Shown: positions 1 to 8,896, counted from the first letter of the stretch. The stretch: DNA of 64,000 bases from Chelativorans sp. (GCF_031180965.1 NZ_JAPSLH010000017.1:1-64000); one strand, 5' to 3'. A program made the numbers and translations. The notes: a model not told the origin generated them from the sequence alone.

Positions 1-105
1 TTCAAGGTCGGCCTCGGCTACAATTTCGGCTCCTTCTCCGACGACCTCAGAGACCTTACCCTCGACGACCAGGGCGTCTTCCTCAATGTCGTCGGAAAAT
101 TCTGA
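1..105 (+). CDS. C-terminal end of an outer-membrane beta-barrel-like protein (partial)
   Basis: Only the last 34 codons are in the window, read in frame 1 up to the TGA at 103-105. The peptide has alternating polar and hydrophobic residues and ends in Phe after a GKF motif. A terminal aromatic residue is the usual C-terminal signature of outer-membrane beta-barrels recognised by the Bam complex. The text resembles the last two strands of rhizobial OmpA/autotransporter-like barrels, but 34 residues are too few to name the family. A strong terminator follows eight bases later, so this is the end of its transcription unit. Confidence 0.6.
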   Translation, partial: FKVGLGYNFGSFSDDLRDLTLDDQGVFLNVVGKF

Positions 106-112
106 CCGCATC

Positions 113-147
113 TGCCCCCGCCGCAAACGCGGCGGGGGCATCTTTTT
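113..147 (+). terminator. Rho-independent terminator
   Basis: A perfect 12-bp stem (113-124 with 129-140) closes a 4-base AAAC loop and is followed by a T-rich tract. It ends transcription of the beta-barrel gene that stops at 105. Confidence 0.9.
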
Positions 148-166
148 GCAAGGCGACGGTTCAGGG

Positions 167-418
167 GTGGCGGCGGGAACGTGTCAGACGAAATTATGGA
201 CCTGTGATGGATGCGGTGAAGAAAGGCTGCTCAAGGCGAACGACGGCTACCGCTGGGTCACCGTCTCATCTCCTGAACCCGGATCCGAGGAAACAAAGGT
301 TCAACTCTGCCCCGCCTGCCGGGTGAAGCTTGTTCAAGCAACTATGCTACCTGACACGACCGATTCCAATGCCGTCGCGGCACCCAGTTCAAGTGCATTG
401 GCGCCAGAGCGTGAGTGA
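167..418 (+). CDS. Possible small zinc-ribbon protein
   Basis: An open frame of 83 codons from a GTG at 167 encodes a CDGC pair near residue 13 and a CPAC pair near residue 48, the four-cysteine pattern of a small zinc ribbon. The last 25 residues are low complexity. The longer reading that starts with ATG at 86 would run back through the terminator at 113-147 and into the preceding gene, so it is unlikely. The ribosome binding site is weak (AAGGCGAC, far upstream) and no promoter is evident. I list it because the paired Cys-X2-Cys motifs are hard to get by chance. It may still be a spurious frame. Confidence 0.3.
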   Translation: MAAGTCQTKLWTCDGCGEERLLKANDGYRWVTVSSPEPGSEETKVQLCPACRVKLVQATMLPDTTDSNAVAAPSSSALAPERE

Positions 419-592
419 ATGTTTATCAAGAATACTGGTTTGCGCTGAGCTCGCCAATTCGTTACGTGGTTGCGCCAATGGCCATCCCTGCGCCAAGAAG
501 GAAGTCAGCACAACAACCCTCACCTCGCAGAGGTTGTCACCGCGATGTCCGCTTCTGAAGGTCGGCAAAAGCCGGCGAAAAATCAATCGTTT
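419..592. other. Intergenic stretch, nothing recognised
   Basis: Between the possible zinc-ribbon frame and the tRNA I see no convincing gene. The overlapping short frames here disagree with each other and one of them runs through the tRNA. Confidence 0.5.
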
Positions 593-668
593 TGGTGGGC
601 CCGGAGGGACTCGAACCCCCAACCAAGCGGTTATGAGCCGCCGGCTCTAACCATTGAGCTACAGGCCC
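593..668 (-). tRNA. tRNA with CAT anticodon, probably tRNA-Ile2
   Basis: Read on the minus strand, the 76-nt segment folds as a full cloverleaf with a 7-bp acceptor stem (one G-U pair), D arm with GGTTAGAGC, anticodon loop CTCATAA, T arm with GGTTCGAGTCC and an encoded CCA. The anticodon CAT fits elongator Met or the lysidine-modified Ile2. The acceptor, D-arm and anticodon-stem sequence looks like known tRNA-Ile2 (CAT), not the alphaproteobacterial elongator tRNA-Met. Ile2 is therefore my preferred call, from remembered sequence. It would read AUA codons, which are rare in this GC-rich DNA. Confidence 0.88.
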
Positions 669-779
669 GGCCAAGCTAACGACTTAATCAAGTTTCGCTT
701 GAGGCACAAGCGGGGCGCCGCAATCAGTTCATAATCCGCGCCTACTGAGTCGCGGCTTCAACAATCACAGGAGATTGCC

Positions 780-1505
780 ATGATCCGTTCCTCCATCCCG
801 CTGGCGCTCGCCATTTCCTTCGCCGCGGCGCTGCCAGCAGGGGCGCAGGAGACCATGCAGCCGAAGATCACGGTGATCGGGGAGGGCGAGGCGAAACTTG
901 CTCCGGACATGGCGGTGATCCGGCTCGCCGTCGTGCGGCAGGCGGATACCGCGCGCGAGGCCATGGACGCCAACAACCAGGCCATGACCGCGGTGGTGGC
1001 GGCGCTGAAGGAAGCGGGGATCGAGGCGCGCGATCTGCAGACCAGCGGGCTCGCCGTCGAGCCGCAATATGTCTATCCCGACAGCCAGAACAGCGAGCCG
1101 AAGCCGCGGATCACCGGCTACCAGGTGACCAATGGGCTCACGGTCCGCATCCGCGATCTTGCGAAAGTGGGCGAGATCCTGGACCGGTCGGTCAATCTCG
1201 GCGTCAATCAGGGCGGCTATATCTCCTTCACCAATGACGATCCGGATGCGGCGCTGAACGAAGCACGCAAGCGCGCGATCCAGGATGCCGTCGTCAAGGC
1301 GCGCATCCTGGCGGAGGCTGCGGGTGTGGCGCTCGGGGACGTGCTGGAGATCTCGGAGAACATGATGGGCTCGCCGCCGCCCATGCCGCTCGGCGCCAAG
1401 GCGATGCGCATGGAAGCGGCGGCCGATGCTTCGGTGCCCGTGGAAGCCGGCGAGAACAGCTATACGGTCCAGGTGAACGTCACCTTCGAACTCGACCAGA
1501 ACTAG
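780..1505 (+). CDS. SIMPL-domain (DUF541) periplasmic protein, BP26/Omp28-like
   Basis: This 241-residue protein has a signal peptide (about residues 1-22, cut after an Ala-Gly-Ala stretch) and then one SIMPL/DUF541 domain to the end. It matches the layout and several stretches of the Brucella periplasmic immunogen BP26/Omp28, including [11 protein letters not shown]-like, DLQT and LGVNQGG segments and the closing AGENSY motif. Family members are periplasmic and BP26 forms a large ring-like oligomer; the cellular role is not settled. The start is supported by AGGAG seven bases before the ATG. It is a single-gene unit closed by a terminator at 1527-1552. Confidence 0.9.
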   Translation: MIRSSIPLALAISFAAALPAGAQETMQPKITVIGEGEAKLAPDMAVIRLAVVRQADTAREAMDANNQAMTAVVAALKEAGIEARDLQTSGLAVEPQYVYPDSQNSEPKPRITGYQVTNGLTVRIRDLAKVGEILDRSVNLGVNQGGYISFTNDDPDAALNEARKRAIQDAVVKARILAEAAGVALGDVLEISENMMGSPPPMPLGAKAMRMEAAADASVPVEAGENSYTVQVNVTFELDQN

Positions 1506-1526
1506 TCTGGCCGGCTGCGAACGAAG

Positions 1527-1552
1527 AACGCCGCCGGCTTACCGGCGGCGTT
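1527..1552 (+). terminator. Hairpin terminator between convergent genes
   Basis: An 11-bp perfect stem (1527-1537 with 1542-1552) with a CTTA loop lies between the SIMPL gene and the convergent gene that stops at 1577. A short T-containing stretch follows on the plus strand. It probably serves both directions. Confidence 0.75.
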
Positions 1553-1576
1553 TCGATTCGGATTGCCGGGCTGCGC

Positions 1577-1930
1577 TCAGTTTGTGCGGATCACCGGGCA
1601 GCGCGGCGCGCGGGCGAACACGATGCTGGCGCGGTCGAAGCGCGTGCGACCGGTCACGCGGATCGTATTCCTGTTCGCACGCGTCACGCGCACGTTACGC
1701 AGGCCCATCCGGTACGCCTTCTCGACGGCATCTCGCGGCGAGCAGGAGGCGAAGCGGCGCGGAGGACGGCGGTCGTGACGATCGCGGTCTACGATATAGA
1801 CACCGCCCCGAGCGTCGCGGCCGCCAAAGCTGAAATAGACTCCATCCGCCTGGGCGGTTGCGGGCGCTGCGGCGAGGGTGCCGAGGCCCATGAGGGCGGA
1901 TAGGGCTGCGATCTTGATCTTGCGGAACAT
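1577..1930 (-). CDS. Small secreted basic protein of unknown function
   Basis: This encodes 117 residues with a clean signal peptide (MFRKIKIAALSALMGLGTLA, cut near an AQA motif). The mature part is Arg-rich and holds two cysteines (CSP and RCP) about 50 residues apart that could form a disulfide. A longer in-frame start exists at 1999, but the ATG at 1930 has GGGAGA six bases before it and begins directly with the signal peptide, so I chose it. I do not recognise a named domain. The central part, with paired short beta-like motifs ending in IRVTGRTRFDR, resembles small periplasmic proteins common in Hyphomicrobiales. The function is unknown. Confidence 0.75.
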   Translation of the reverse strand: MFRKIKIAALSALMGLGTLAAAPATAQADGVYFSFGGRDARGGVYIVDRDRHDRRPPRRFASCSPRDAVEKAYRMGLRNVRVTRANRNTIRVTGRTRFDRASIVFARAPRCPVIRTN

Positions 1931-2045
1931 GGTGATCTCCCGTTCTGGTTTTGCGATGCCAATCGCCGAAGCGAATGACGGGAGATTGCGACGGCGCATC
2001 TGAACCGGTGCCGAACCCCGCGTTCATGCTGGGTTCAGGTGGGTT

Positions 2046-2462
2046 TCAGCTCTTTGACAACTCCGAAACCAACATGGAAGCGTCGTAGCAGGCAGTGATC
2101 CGCGAGATGAGGCCATCATCGTCGACATCGAGGAAGATGCCGGCGGCAATCCGAAACGGCTGTCCGCCCGCCGGCGGAAGGCCCGCCAACGTGGCATTGT
2201 ATGTGCCGCGCAGGGTGAACTCGGCGGCCGCGCGCAGACCGCCGGGAGCGGTCATGACGGCAAGATCGGCGGCCGCTGCGCGGAAGTGGCGGGAAAGGCC
2301 CGCCAGCCGCCAGCGGACCCTATCGCGGCCGATCTCGCGCCCCTGGCCGGGCAGGTCGAGCGCGACGTCCTCCGACAGGCAGGAGAGGAGAGCCTCGACG
2401 TCTCCTGAATTCAGCGCCGCGAAGGCGCGTGCGACGAGATCGCGCGTTTCGGCTTCGCTCAC
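2046..2462 (-). CDS. NTF2/SnoaL-like nuclear transport factor 2 family protein
   Basis: This 138-residue protein has the NTF2-like cone fold pattern: an N-terminal helix ([20 protein letters not shown]), an ED-x-ALDLPG strand, and a C-terminal ITACYDA strand. The SnoaL-like class includes isomerases, hydrolases and many proteins with no known reaction, so no substrate can be given. Its ATG overlaps the end of the YcgN-like gene by four bases (ATGA), so the two are translated together. Confidence 0.75.
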   Translation of the reverse strand: MSEAETRDLVARAFAALNSGDVEALLSCLSEDVALDLPGQGREIGRDRVRWRLAGLSRHFRAAAADLAVMTAPGGLRAAAEFTLRGTYNATLAGLPPAGGQPFRIAAGIFLDVDDDGLISRITACYDASMLVSELSKS

Positions 2463-2902
2463 GGTTCCTCCTCCAGGACGTGTTCGAAATACTCTTCCAC
2501 CTCGGCGAGTTCATCCTCATGCGCGCTGATGCGGCCACGCATGGAAATGCCCGCCTCGTGCACGGTCTCCGGTCGTCCGGAGACCAGCGGGTGCCACCAG
2601 GCAAGGTCCTTGCCTTCTGCGATCAAACGGTAGGCGCAGGTGGAAGGAAGCCAGGTCAGCTCGCGCACATTCTGCGGCGTCAGCCGCACGCAATCGGGAA
2701 CCCGGGCAAGACGCCCGGGATAGTCGGTACAGCGGCAGCAGGCAGCATCGAAGAGCCGACAGGCGACGCTCGTCCAGTGGATCTGGCCGGTGTCCTCGTC
2801 CTCCAGCTTGGCGAGGCAACACTTGCCGCAGCCGTCGCAGAGCGACTCCCATTCTGCCTCGCTCATCGCCTCGAGCGGCTTCGTTTTCCAAAAAGCTTCC
2901 AT
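2459..2902 (-). CDS. YcgN-family cysteine cluster protein
   Basis: The 147-residue protein begins [19 protein letters not shown] and continues with [13 protein letters not shown] and [10 protein letters not shown]. This is the cysteine-rich pattern of the YcgN/UPF0260 family, related to zinc- or iron-chelating cysteine cluster proteins. About eight cysteines sit in the first half. A metal-binding role is inferred; the family function is not established. A reading that starts at 3070 exists, but the family normally begins at the WKTKPL segment, so 2902 is used. The start codon lies 131 bases from the divergent OmpA-family gene. Confidence 0.88.
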   Translation of the reverse strand: MEAFWKTKPLEAMSEAEWESLCDGCGKCCLAKLEDEDTGQIHWTSVACRLFDAACCRCTDYPGRLARVPDCVRLTPQNVRELTWLPSTCAYRLIAEGKDLAWWHPLVSGRPETVHEAGISMRGRISAHEDELAEVEEYFEHVLEEEP

Positions 2903-3033
2903 TGGCCAGGATGTGGCCCCAACCGGCAATGAGGTCAAGCATGCACAGGAACACGGCCCGGTTCTTCCGGGAACCAAGCGGCAGATCGCAAATTTACCGA
3001 GCGGAAGGGATTCCCACCAGGAGCGGAAAAAGA

Positions 3034-5139
3034 ATGACCAAATCGAACCGGTTTTTGGCAGGAACCGCATTGTCTCTGCTAATGGCCGCGCCCTTTGCGG
3101 CGCAGGCGGACGTCATGCGCCCTGGCGCCGCAGAGAGGATGGCGGGCGAGAGGCCCTTGATGCTGGCGCAGGCAGAAGGTGCAGGCGGAGGCGAGTGCCC
3201 GCCCGGAACCGCGCCGGCCGAAGGCGGATGTGCTCCGGTGGAGCAGCAGGCGCCGGCCGAGGAAGCGCCGGCCGAGGAAGCTCCTGCTGAGGAGGCGCCT
3301 GCCGAGGAGGCGGCTCCGGAACCCGAGGCAGCCCCCGAACCTGCCCCGGAGCCCGAAGCTGCTCCCGAGCCTGAGCCCGAAGCGCCGGTGACGGAGGAAG
3401 AGCCCACCGCGCCGGCCGAAGAAGCGCCAGCCGAGGCGGCTCCCGCGGAAGATGAGGCGCCCACCGAGGAAGCGCCCGCCGAGGAGGCTGAGCCTCAGGC
3501 GGAGGAGGCCGCTCCCGCCGATGAAGCGCCTGCCGAAGAGGCCGCGCCCGCGACGGAGGAAGCACCGGAGGCGGCTCCCGAGACTCGGGAAGCACCGGCC
3601 GAGGCAGAGGCGCCGACAGCCGAGGAGCCCACAGCGGAGGATGAAGCCCCCGCCGAGGACGAGACGCCCGCGGCGGAAGAAGAAGGTCCCGCCGAAGAGG
3701 CTCCTGCCGCTGAAGACGCCCCTGCCGCCGAGGAAGCCCCGGCTGAAGAGCCGACCGCCGAGCCGACCGCGCCTGCGGAAGAGCCGGCCGAAGCGGCTCC
3801 CACTCCCGATTCTCCCGCCACGCTTGAAGCCGAGCCGGAGACCGGCAAGGAGGCCGCTCCCGGCGAGGAGGCGGAGCAGCCGGGTGGAGCCGAAGGCGAG
3901 ACCGCCGATGAGCCGGCTGCGGGCCAGGTAATTCAGCCCGGGCAGGTTGCGCCCACGGAGGGCGAGGAAGTACTGCCTGAAAATGCCGCTCCGGTGCTGG
4001 ACAGTCAGAAGGAAGCCCAGCCGGCGAAAGAGCCCGCTACCGAAGGGCAAGCTGCTCCGGCCGAGCAGCCCGCCGATCAGGCAGCGCCCGCGCCCCAAGC
4101 AGAACCGGCACCCCTGCCCCAGTCGGACGCGCAGGCGCAAAAGGACGCTGTCGACCCCGAACAGATGCGCGAGCAGATCCGTGCGCTCGTGCAGGAGGAG
4201 GGGCAGCGGATCGAGCTCGGGCAGACGCCTGAGGATCGCGTGGTGCGCCGCCGCGAGCTCTTCCAGCCGCGCGAGGATGTCCGGGTGGTGCAGGAGTTCA
4301 ACGACAACCGGACGATCGTCGAGATCAACAACCGCATCTATGTGGAGAGCCCGGATTATGACCGGATCGTCCGCCGCGACGACGAAGTCTGGTACGAGGA
4401 GCTGCGCGGCGGCCGCGTGCGGGAAGTGGTGGAACGCCGCGACGGGACACGCGTCATCACCGTGCGGAACCGCTACGGCGATGTGATGAGGCGCGTGCGC
4501 GTGACGCCGGATGGGCGGGAATATGTGCTGGTCTATGTGCCGGAGGACCGCTTCGACCGCACCGTCCGCTTTGAGGATCCGGGCCGTGAGCTGCCGCCGC
4601 TGAGGCTTACCATCCCGGTCAGCGAATACATCCTCGAGGCCGAACGGGTGGAGGATCCCCAGCGCTATGTGGAGTTCCTCGAGCAGCCGCCGGTGGAACC
4701 GGTGCGTCGCTTGTACTCCCTGGACGAGGTGAAATACTCGGCACGCGTGCGCGACATGGTGCGGCGCATCGATCTCGACACGATCAACTTCGAGTTCGGC
4801 TCGGCCAGCATTGCCGAGAGCGAGATACCGAAACTCGAAGGTGTTGCTGAGGCGATGCTGGAAGTGCTGGAAAAGAACCCTGCGGAGACCTTCCTGATCG
4901 AGGGCCACACTGACGCCGTGGGTTCCGATACAGCCAATCTTGCCCTGTCCGACCAGCGCGCCCAGGCGGTGGCGGAGGCGCTCAGCAATGTCTTTGGCAT
5001 ACCGCCCGAAAATCTGGCCACTCAGGGCTATGGCGAGCAGTATCTGAAGATCAAGACGGAGGAGCGTGAACGGGAAAACCGCCGCGTCGCGATCCGCCGC
5101 ATCACACCGCTGGTGGCTCCGGTGGCGAGCAATCAGTAG
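3034..5139 (+). CDS. OmpA-family protein with long Pro/Ala/Glu-rich domain
   Basis: The protein has 701 residues. A signal peptide (1 to about 24) is followed by a short Cys-pair motif (C55 and C66, CPPGT...GGC). Then comes a 300-residue acidic low-complexity stretch (about 73-370) built from degenerate PAEEA units. A charged middle region follows (about 380-570), and an OmpA-like peptidoglycan-binding domain closes the protein (about 580-693, with [21 protein letters not shown] and ENRRVAIRR). This predicts an envelope protein that reaches across the periplasm on a flexible stalk. The ATG at 3034 is preceded by AGGAG and opens the signal peptide; an upstream in-frame ATG at 2902 lacks both. 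A terminator follows at 5224-5249. Confidence 0.9.
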   Translation: MTKSNRFLAGTALSLLMAAPFAAQADVMRPGAAERMAGERPLMLAQAEGAGGGECPPGTAPAEGGCAPVEQQAPAEEAPAEEAPAEEAPAEEAAPEPEAAPEPAPEPEAAPEPEPEAPVTEEEPTAPAEEAPAEAAPAEDEAPTEEAPAEEAEPQAEEAAPADEAPAEEAAPATEEAPEAAPETREAPAEAEAPTAEEPTAEDEAPAEDETPAAEEEGPAEEAPAAEDAPAAEEAPAEEPTAEPTAPAEEPAEAAPTPDSPATLEAEPETGKEAAPGEEAEQPGGAEGETADEPAAGQVIQPGQVAPTEGEEVLPENAAPVLDSQKEAQPAKEPATEGQAAPAEQPADQAAPAPQAEPAPLPQSDAQAQKDAVDPEQMREQIRALVQEEGQRIELGQTPEDRVVRRRELFQPREDVRVVQEFNDNRTIVEINNRIYVESPDYDRIVRRDDEVWYEELRGGRVREVVERRDGTRVITVRNRYGDVMRRVRVTPDGREYVLVYVPEDRFDRTVRFEDPGRELPPLRLTIPVSEYILEAERVEDPQRYVEFLEQPPVEPVRRLYSLDEVKYSARVRDMVRRIDLDTINFEFGSASIAESEIPKLEGVAEAMLEVLEKNPAETFLIEGHTDAVGSDTANLALSDQRAQAVAEALSNVFGIPPENLATQGYGEQYLKIKTEERERENRRVAIRRITPLVAPVASNQ
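3250..4140 (+). repeat. Degenerate PAEEA-coding tandem repeats inside the OmpA-family gene
   Basis: The sequence repeats imperfect 12-18-bp units such as GCGCCGGCCGAGGAA that encode Pro-Ala-Glu-Glu-Ala. The units differ in codon use, so this is an old protein-level repeat and not a fresh DNA duplication. The same composition opens a long frame on the opposite strand, which I treat as spurious. Confidence 0.8.
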
Positions 5140-5223
5140 AGCTTCCCTGCGGTCCCTGGCCGCAGGAAAGAGCCCGGCCGGATTTCCTCCGCCCGATGGG
5201 CACCACGATGAGCGAAGCAGAAG

Positions 5224-5249
5224 CCCCGCCGGTCCGCCGGCGGGGTTTT
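5224..5249 (+). terminator. Rho-independent terminator
   Basis: A 9-bp GC stem (5224-5232 with 5237-5245) with a TCCG loop is followed by TTTT. It ends the OmpA-family transcript and sits just ahead of the convergent gene that stops at 5298. Confidence 0.85.
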
Positions 5250-5297
5250 CTCGTCGTGGTGTGGATTCAGGCGTGGTACTCGGCTGGCTCGAGATGC

Positions 5298-5714
5298 TTA
5301 TCGTGCGCGGCTTTGCGGCGACAGAACGCGCGGGACGACCACCCGCGGCGCAATAGGCGGTTGGGTGTCGAGCGGCGGCGGCCGTCTCAGCGTCGGCCGG
5401 CAATTGGGATAGACGCCGGCAGTTCCGGCAGGGCAGGCGGAGCGCACCGCGGGGCGGCAGGTCGGGTAATAGCCCACCGTCCCCGGGGGGCATTGCGGGT
5501 GGATTTGCGGACGAGCGCATCGGCCTTCCATCAAAACCGAGCCGGTCGGGCAGGTGGGCTCGATGACGCGGTGGCGCTGTCCGCCAAGCGCCCGGTTTTG
5601 CCCATGGCTGGCAGCTGTGGAAAACGCCGCGGTGAGCAGGACAGCTGCGAAGAGGATGCCGGACCTTGGGAGGCGCGAGCCGCGCACTTGCCGACACGGC
5701 GGGCTTGGGGTCAT
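5298..5714 (-). CDS. Secreted protein with three CX10C (CPxGT) motifs
   Basis: This encodes 138 residues with an N-terminal signal sequence (hydrophobic stretch about 19-35). The mature part carries three cysteine pairs, each spaced CX10C: C55/C66, C75/C86 and C94/C105. Two read CPxGTxGxYPxCRP. The tail is Pro/Arg-rich. The start at 5714 has GGAGGAGG just upstream; a longer frame starts at 5768 but lacks this. I do not recognise a named family. The same CX10C spacing with CPPGT occurs once near the N-terminus of the convergent OmpA-family protein, which suggests a shared envelope module. The function is unknown. Confidence 0.7.
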   Translation of the reverse strand: MTPSPPCRQVRGSRLPRSGILFAAVLLTAAFSTAASHGQNRALGGQRHRVIEPTCPTGSVLMEGRCARPQIHPQCPPGTVGYYPTCRPAVRSACPAGTAGVYPNCRPTLRRPPPLDTQPPIAPRVVVPRVLSPQSRAR

Positions 5715-5841
5715 GGCCTCCTCCAAACGGATCAGTTGCGAGATGCGGAAGCGCCGCTCGGACGTCATGCGGATATTGGCGCTTTGCGGCGGAAATCAAG
5801 GTTCGGGAGCGCGATCCAGCCGGGCCCGGGCGAGGACTTCC

Positions 5842-7131
5842 CTATCGCCGCTGGAAACGCAGGTTCACGGAAACCGTGCCGCCCCTATAGCCGCTCGGAG
5901 GACGCGGGTAGGGCGCTGCGCGCCGGGCGGCGGCCAGCGCCTCCTGATCGAAGACGCGATGGCCGGAACTCCGGCCGAGGCTTGCGCCGACAAAGTTGCC
6001 TTGCGGTCCGAGCCTTATGGCGAGGCGCACCGTAGCGGAAATGCCGGTAACCCCCGGCGGATAGCGTTGATGCCGCTGCACATGGCTGGTCAGACGCCTC
6101 GCATAGGCCTGGAGTTCGCCCGCGGTCGCGCCGCCTCTGCGGCCGGGCGCCGAGCCGGCCGACGCCCTTTGGGCGGGCTTGGCCTGTTTTCCAGTTGGTT
6201 TTTTCGCCGTGGCAGCGGGCCTAGAAGCCCGTGCGCGCCCCTCCGCCGGGTGCTTCCGATCCGCCTTTGCCGGGCTGCGCGCCTGCTTAGGCGCGGTTTT
6301 CTCGGGGGCCTTTACCCTTGTCGCCTTCGGCGGTTCGGGCCGAGGCGTCGGGACAGGAATGTCTTCGGTGGGCAGGAGCACCGATGCCATCACTTCGGTC
6401 CGAGGTTCTGGCACTTCCGGCGAAGGCTGGGTCGGCGGCTCCTCGGGGGCAGTCTCCACCGCCTGAGGGTCGGTTGCACCGTCAGGTTTTCGCGTAGCAG
6501 GGTTGGCATCCCGGAGTTCCTCCGGCTCTTCCCGCACCGGCTCTTCAGGCGCGGGGTTCCGCGACGATTGCTCTTGCGCAATCTCACGCAATGGCTCGGC
6601 TGTCTCTGTGGGCGCCTGCGTCGGCGGCGCGGCAGCTTGTTCTTGCGGCGTAGGTGTCGCTTCCGTCGAGATTTCGTTAGCCGAGCCGATAGTCGATGTT
6701 TGCTCTGGTGCCGGCTCGGCGAGCGGCCTCTCCTCCGCGGGCGTGTTTTCGGCCCGCGGCATCGAAGCTTCCGTTCCCGCGCGCGCTCTCGGTTCCGGCG
6801 TTTCGAGGATGATCGCGACGTTGACGGCGTCGATGCTCGCTTCCGCACCCGGACGGGTCAGCCGGTCGAGGAGGAAGGTCAACACTCCGGCATGGACCAG
6901 AGCGGAAAGGCCTAGCGCCAGGAGGATGCCGGCCGAATAGAGCCGTCCTCGCCTCAGCACCACAGGCTCGGGCGGAGGGGGCAGGGCGGGCGCCGCATCT
7001 GGCGAGGGCGGGGCGGCGTCGAGCTCGACGGGAGGCGGGTGCTCCGTCCGGAAGGGCACCTCCAGGGCGGACGCAACGGGCTCCGCCTCGGCAGGTTCGC
7101 GCATGCGGGCGTGTTCCGGCCAGACAGTCAT
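5842..7131 (-). CDS. tonB: TonB energy transducer for the cobalamin uptake operon
   Basis: The 429-residue protein has a cytoplasmic Pro-rich lead (1-60) and one membrane segment (about 63-88). That segment contains Ser76 and His80 in the S-x3-H spacing known from TonB, where the His is needed to sense the ExbBD motor. A long Pro/Glu/Ala/Lys periplasmic spacer follows. The TonB C-terminal domain (about 340-429) includes the YP motif RYPPGVTG and ends in the typical SVNLRFQRR strand. It is the last gene of the btu operon and overlaps the ATPase gene by four bases, so its job is most likely to energise BtuB. No exbBD lies in the window. Confidence 0.9.
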   Translation of the reverse strand: MTVWPEHARMREPAEAEPVASALEVPFRTEHPPPVELDAAPPSPDAAPALPPPPEPVVLRRGRLYSAGILLALGLSALVHAGVLTFLLDRLTRPGAEASIDAVNVAIILETPEPRARAGTEASMPRAENTPAEERPLAEPAPEQTSTIGSANEISTEATPTPQEQAAAPPTQAPTETAEPLREIAQEQSSRNPAPEEPVREEPEELRDANPATRKPDGATDPQAVETAPEEPPTQPSPEVPEPRTEVMASVLLPTEDIPVPTPRPEPPKATRVKAPEKTAPKQARSPAKADRKHPAEGRARASRPAATAKKPTGKQAKPAQRASAGSAPGRRGGATAGELQAYARRLTSHVQRHQRYPPGVTGISATVRLAIRLGPQGNFVGASLGRSSGHRVFDQEALAAARRAAPYPRPPSGYRGGTVSVNLRFQRR

Positions 7132-7907
7132 GGCGCGGCGCCCGTAAGCCCCGTCGGCGCCAGGATCAAGCCGCCCTCGTCGCGTGCGACATGGGCGGTG
7201 ACGCCATAGATTTCAGCCAGACGCGCTGCATCCATCACCGCCTCGGGGCGACCTTCGGCGGCGATGCGGCCGTCCCTCAGCATCACGACGCGATCGCACC
7301 AACGGGCGGCAAGCGTGAGGTCATGCAGCGAGACGAGAATGGCGCGGCCCTCGCCGGCCAGGCGGCGCAAGGCCTGCATCATCATCATCTGATGCGCGGG
7401 GTCGAGGCCGGATGCGGGCTCGTCGGCAATCAGGCAGGGCGTGGACTGGGCCACGGCGCGGGCGGCGAGGACCCGCGCCTGCTCCCCGCCGGAAAGCTCC
7501 GAAGCCGGCCGTTCGGCGAGATGGGCGACGTCCATGAGGATAAGCGCGCGCTCCACAATGGCTTCGTCTTCGGCCGTTGGCGGGGCGCCGAAGCGGCGCC
7601 AGGGTATGCGGCCAAGGGCCACGAGATCGCGTACGGCGAGCCGCCAGCCGACGATGCGCGTCTGCGGCAGATAGGCAAGAATCCGCGCCCGGGCGGCTGG
7701 CGAGAGGGCCGCAAGATCGTCCCCGCCAAAGCGTATGTCGCCCCGCGCTTCAACAAGGCCGGCGATGGCGCGCATCAGGGTGGACTTGCCGGCGCCATTG
7801 GGGCCGAGCAGCCCCACCACTTCACCGGGCGAAAGCGCCATGGAAAGGCCATGGAGCACGGGGCGGCCCGACAGCGATACGTCGAGATTTCCTATGTCGA
7901 GGCGCAT
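7128..7907 (-). CDS. btuD: Vitamin B12 ABC transporter ATPase
   Basis: This 259-residue ABC ATPase has a Walker A at residues 35-43 (GPNGAGKST), a Q-loop at PQT, a signature motif LSGGEQARVLAARA, Walker B with LIADEPASGLDP, and the switch His in SLHD. It belongs to the FecE/HmuV/BtuD group that serves iron-chelate, heme and cobalamin importers. Assignment to cobalamin rests on the operon, which starts with a B12 riboswitch and btuB. It overlaps the permease gene by one base (TGATG). Confidence 0.88.
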   Translation of the reverse strand: MRLDIGNLDVSLSGRPVLHGLSMALSPGEVVGLLGPNGAGKSTLMRAIAGLVEARGDIRFGGDDLAALSPAARARILAYLPQTRIVGWRLAVRDLVALGRIPWRRFGAPPTAEDEAIVERALILMDVAHLAERPASELSGGEQARVLAARAVAQSTPCLIADEPASGLDPAHQMMMMQALRRLAGEGRAILVSLHDLTLAARWCDRVVMLRDGRIAAEGRPEAVMDAARLAEIYGVTAHVARDEGGLILAPTGLTGAAP

Positions 7908-8896
7908 CAGAAAACCTCCCGGCGGGAGCGCACCACCAGCCAGAGGAAGAAGGGCGCGCCGATGAGCGCGGTCAGCACCCCGACATTGAGCTCGCCCGCT
8001 GGCAGGACGACACGCGCTGCGACATCCGCCGCAAGCAGCAGGGCAGCCCCGCCGAGACCGGCAGGCAGGAGGAGGCGGCTGGGCAGGCGGTTGGTCAGCG
8101 GGCGGATGAGATGAGGCACGACCAGGCCGACAAAGCCGATCGTGCCGGCGACGGCCGTGGCCGCCCCGACCCCAAGCGCGACTCCCACGACGATGAGCAG
8201 CCGCGTGCGTGCCATGTGAATGCCGAGACTCGCCGCGGCCTCCTCGCCGAGCGACAGGGCGTCGATGGCGCGGGCGGAGAGGGCAATGAGCAGCCAGCCG
8301 CCGGCCATGAGGGGGAGGGCGAGCCAGACATGCTCGATCGAGCGGTCCTTCAGCGAGCCCAAGAGCCAGAAGATGATCTCGTAGCTCGCGAAAGGGTTGG
8401 GCGAGAGGTTGAGAACGAGGGAGGTGAGCGCACCCGAGAGGCTGGAGAGCGCGACGCCGGCCAGGATGAGCGTCAGCGTCGAGCCGCTGCGGGCGGCGAG
8501 CGCCAGAAGCAGCAGGACCGCAAGAAGCGCGCCGATCAGCGCGCCGGCCGGAAGCGCATAGAGCGTGCTGCCCGCAAGGCCCGTGTAGAAGGCTGCGACC
8601 GCGCCGAAGGCGGCCATGGCGGAGACGCCTATGATGCCGGGCTCGGCGAGGGGGTTGCGCAGGAAGCCCTGCAGCACCGCGCCCGAGATGCCGAGCGTGA
8701 AGCCGATGGCGAGGCCGAGAATGGCGCGCGGGAGGCGAATCTCGCGCATGATGACGGCGGCCGCCTCGCTACCGCCGGCAAGAAGGCCACGCACGCTTTC
8801 GGAAGGTCCAAGCTCCGCCGGGCCGACGGCCAGCGAGGCCAGGAACAGGGCGAGCGCGAGGAGGCCGAGGAGGGCATTGAGGGCAAGCGGCCTCAT
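7907..8896 (-). CDS. btuC: Vitamin B12 ABC transporter permease (FecCD family)
   Basis: This is a 329-residue, very hydrophobic protein of the FecCD/BtuC family, expected to have ten membrane helices. Family landmarks are PRAILGLAIG-like and GAVLQGFLRNPLAEPGIIG near residues 65-105, then GTIGFVGLVVPHLIR near 265. The last is part of the coupling region that contacts the ATPase. The ATG at 8896 overlaps the btuF stop (ATGA). A longer frame to 8983 would lie inside btuF and is not needed. Confidence 0.9.
   Translation of the reverse strand: MRPLALNALLGLLALALFLASLAVGPAELGPSESVRGLLAGGSEAAAVIMREIRLPRAILGLAIGFTLGISGAVLQGFLRNPLAEPGIIGVSAMAAFGAVAAFYTGLAGSTLYALPAGALIGALLAVLLLLALAARSGSTLTLILAGVALSSLSGALTSLVLNLSPNPFASYEIIFWLLGSLKDRSIEHVWLALPLMAGGWLLIALSARAIDALSLGEEAAASLGIHMARTRLLIVVGVALGVGAATAVAGTIGFVGLVVPHLIRPLTNRLPSRLLLPAGLGGAALLLAADVAARVVLPAGELNVGVLTALIGAPFFLWLVVRSRREVF

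Noticed and set aside
593-668. Calling the CAT tRNA an elongator or initiator tRNA-Met
   Set aside because: The D arm and anticodon stem look like tRNA-Ile2; the initiator marks (mismatched first acceptor pair and the GGG/CCC anticodon stem) are absent.
470-679. Short plus-strand frames across 470-679
   Set aside because: They run through the tRNA gene at 593-668 and have no protein character.
3250-4140. CRISPR-like repeats
   Set aside because: The repeated units have no spacers and keep one protein frame; they are PAEEA-coding repeats.
3079-5799. A 906-codon open frame on the minus strand across the OmpA-family gene
   Set aside because: It is the complement of the GC-rich, repeat-coding OmpA-family gene, which has a signal peptide, ribosome site and an OmpA domain. 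The antisense text is Arg/Gly/Leu low complexity with no domain. Only its far end, in another frame, overlaps a real gene (5298-5714).
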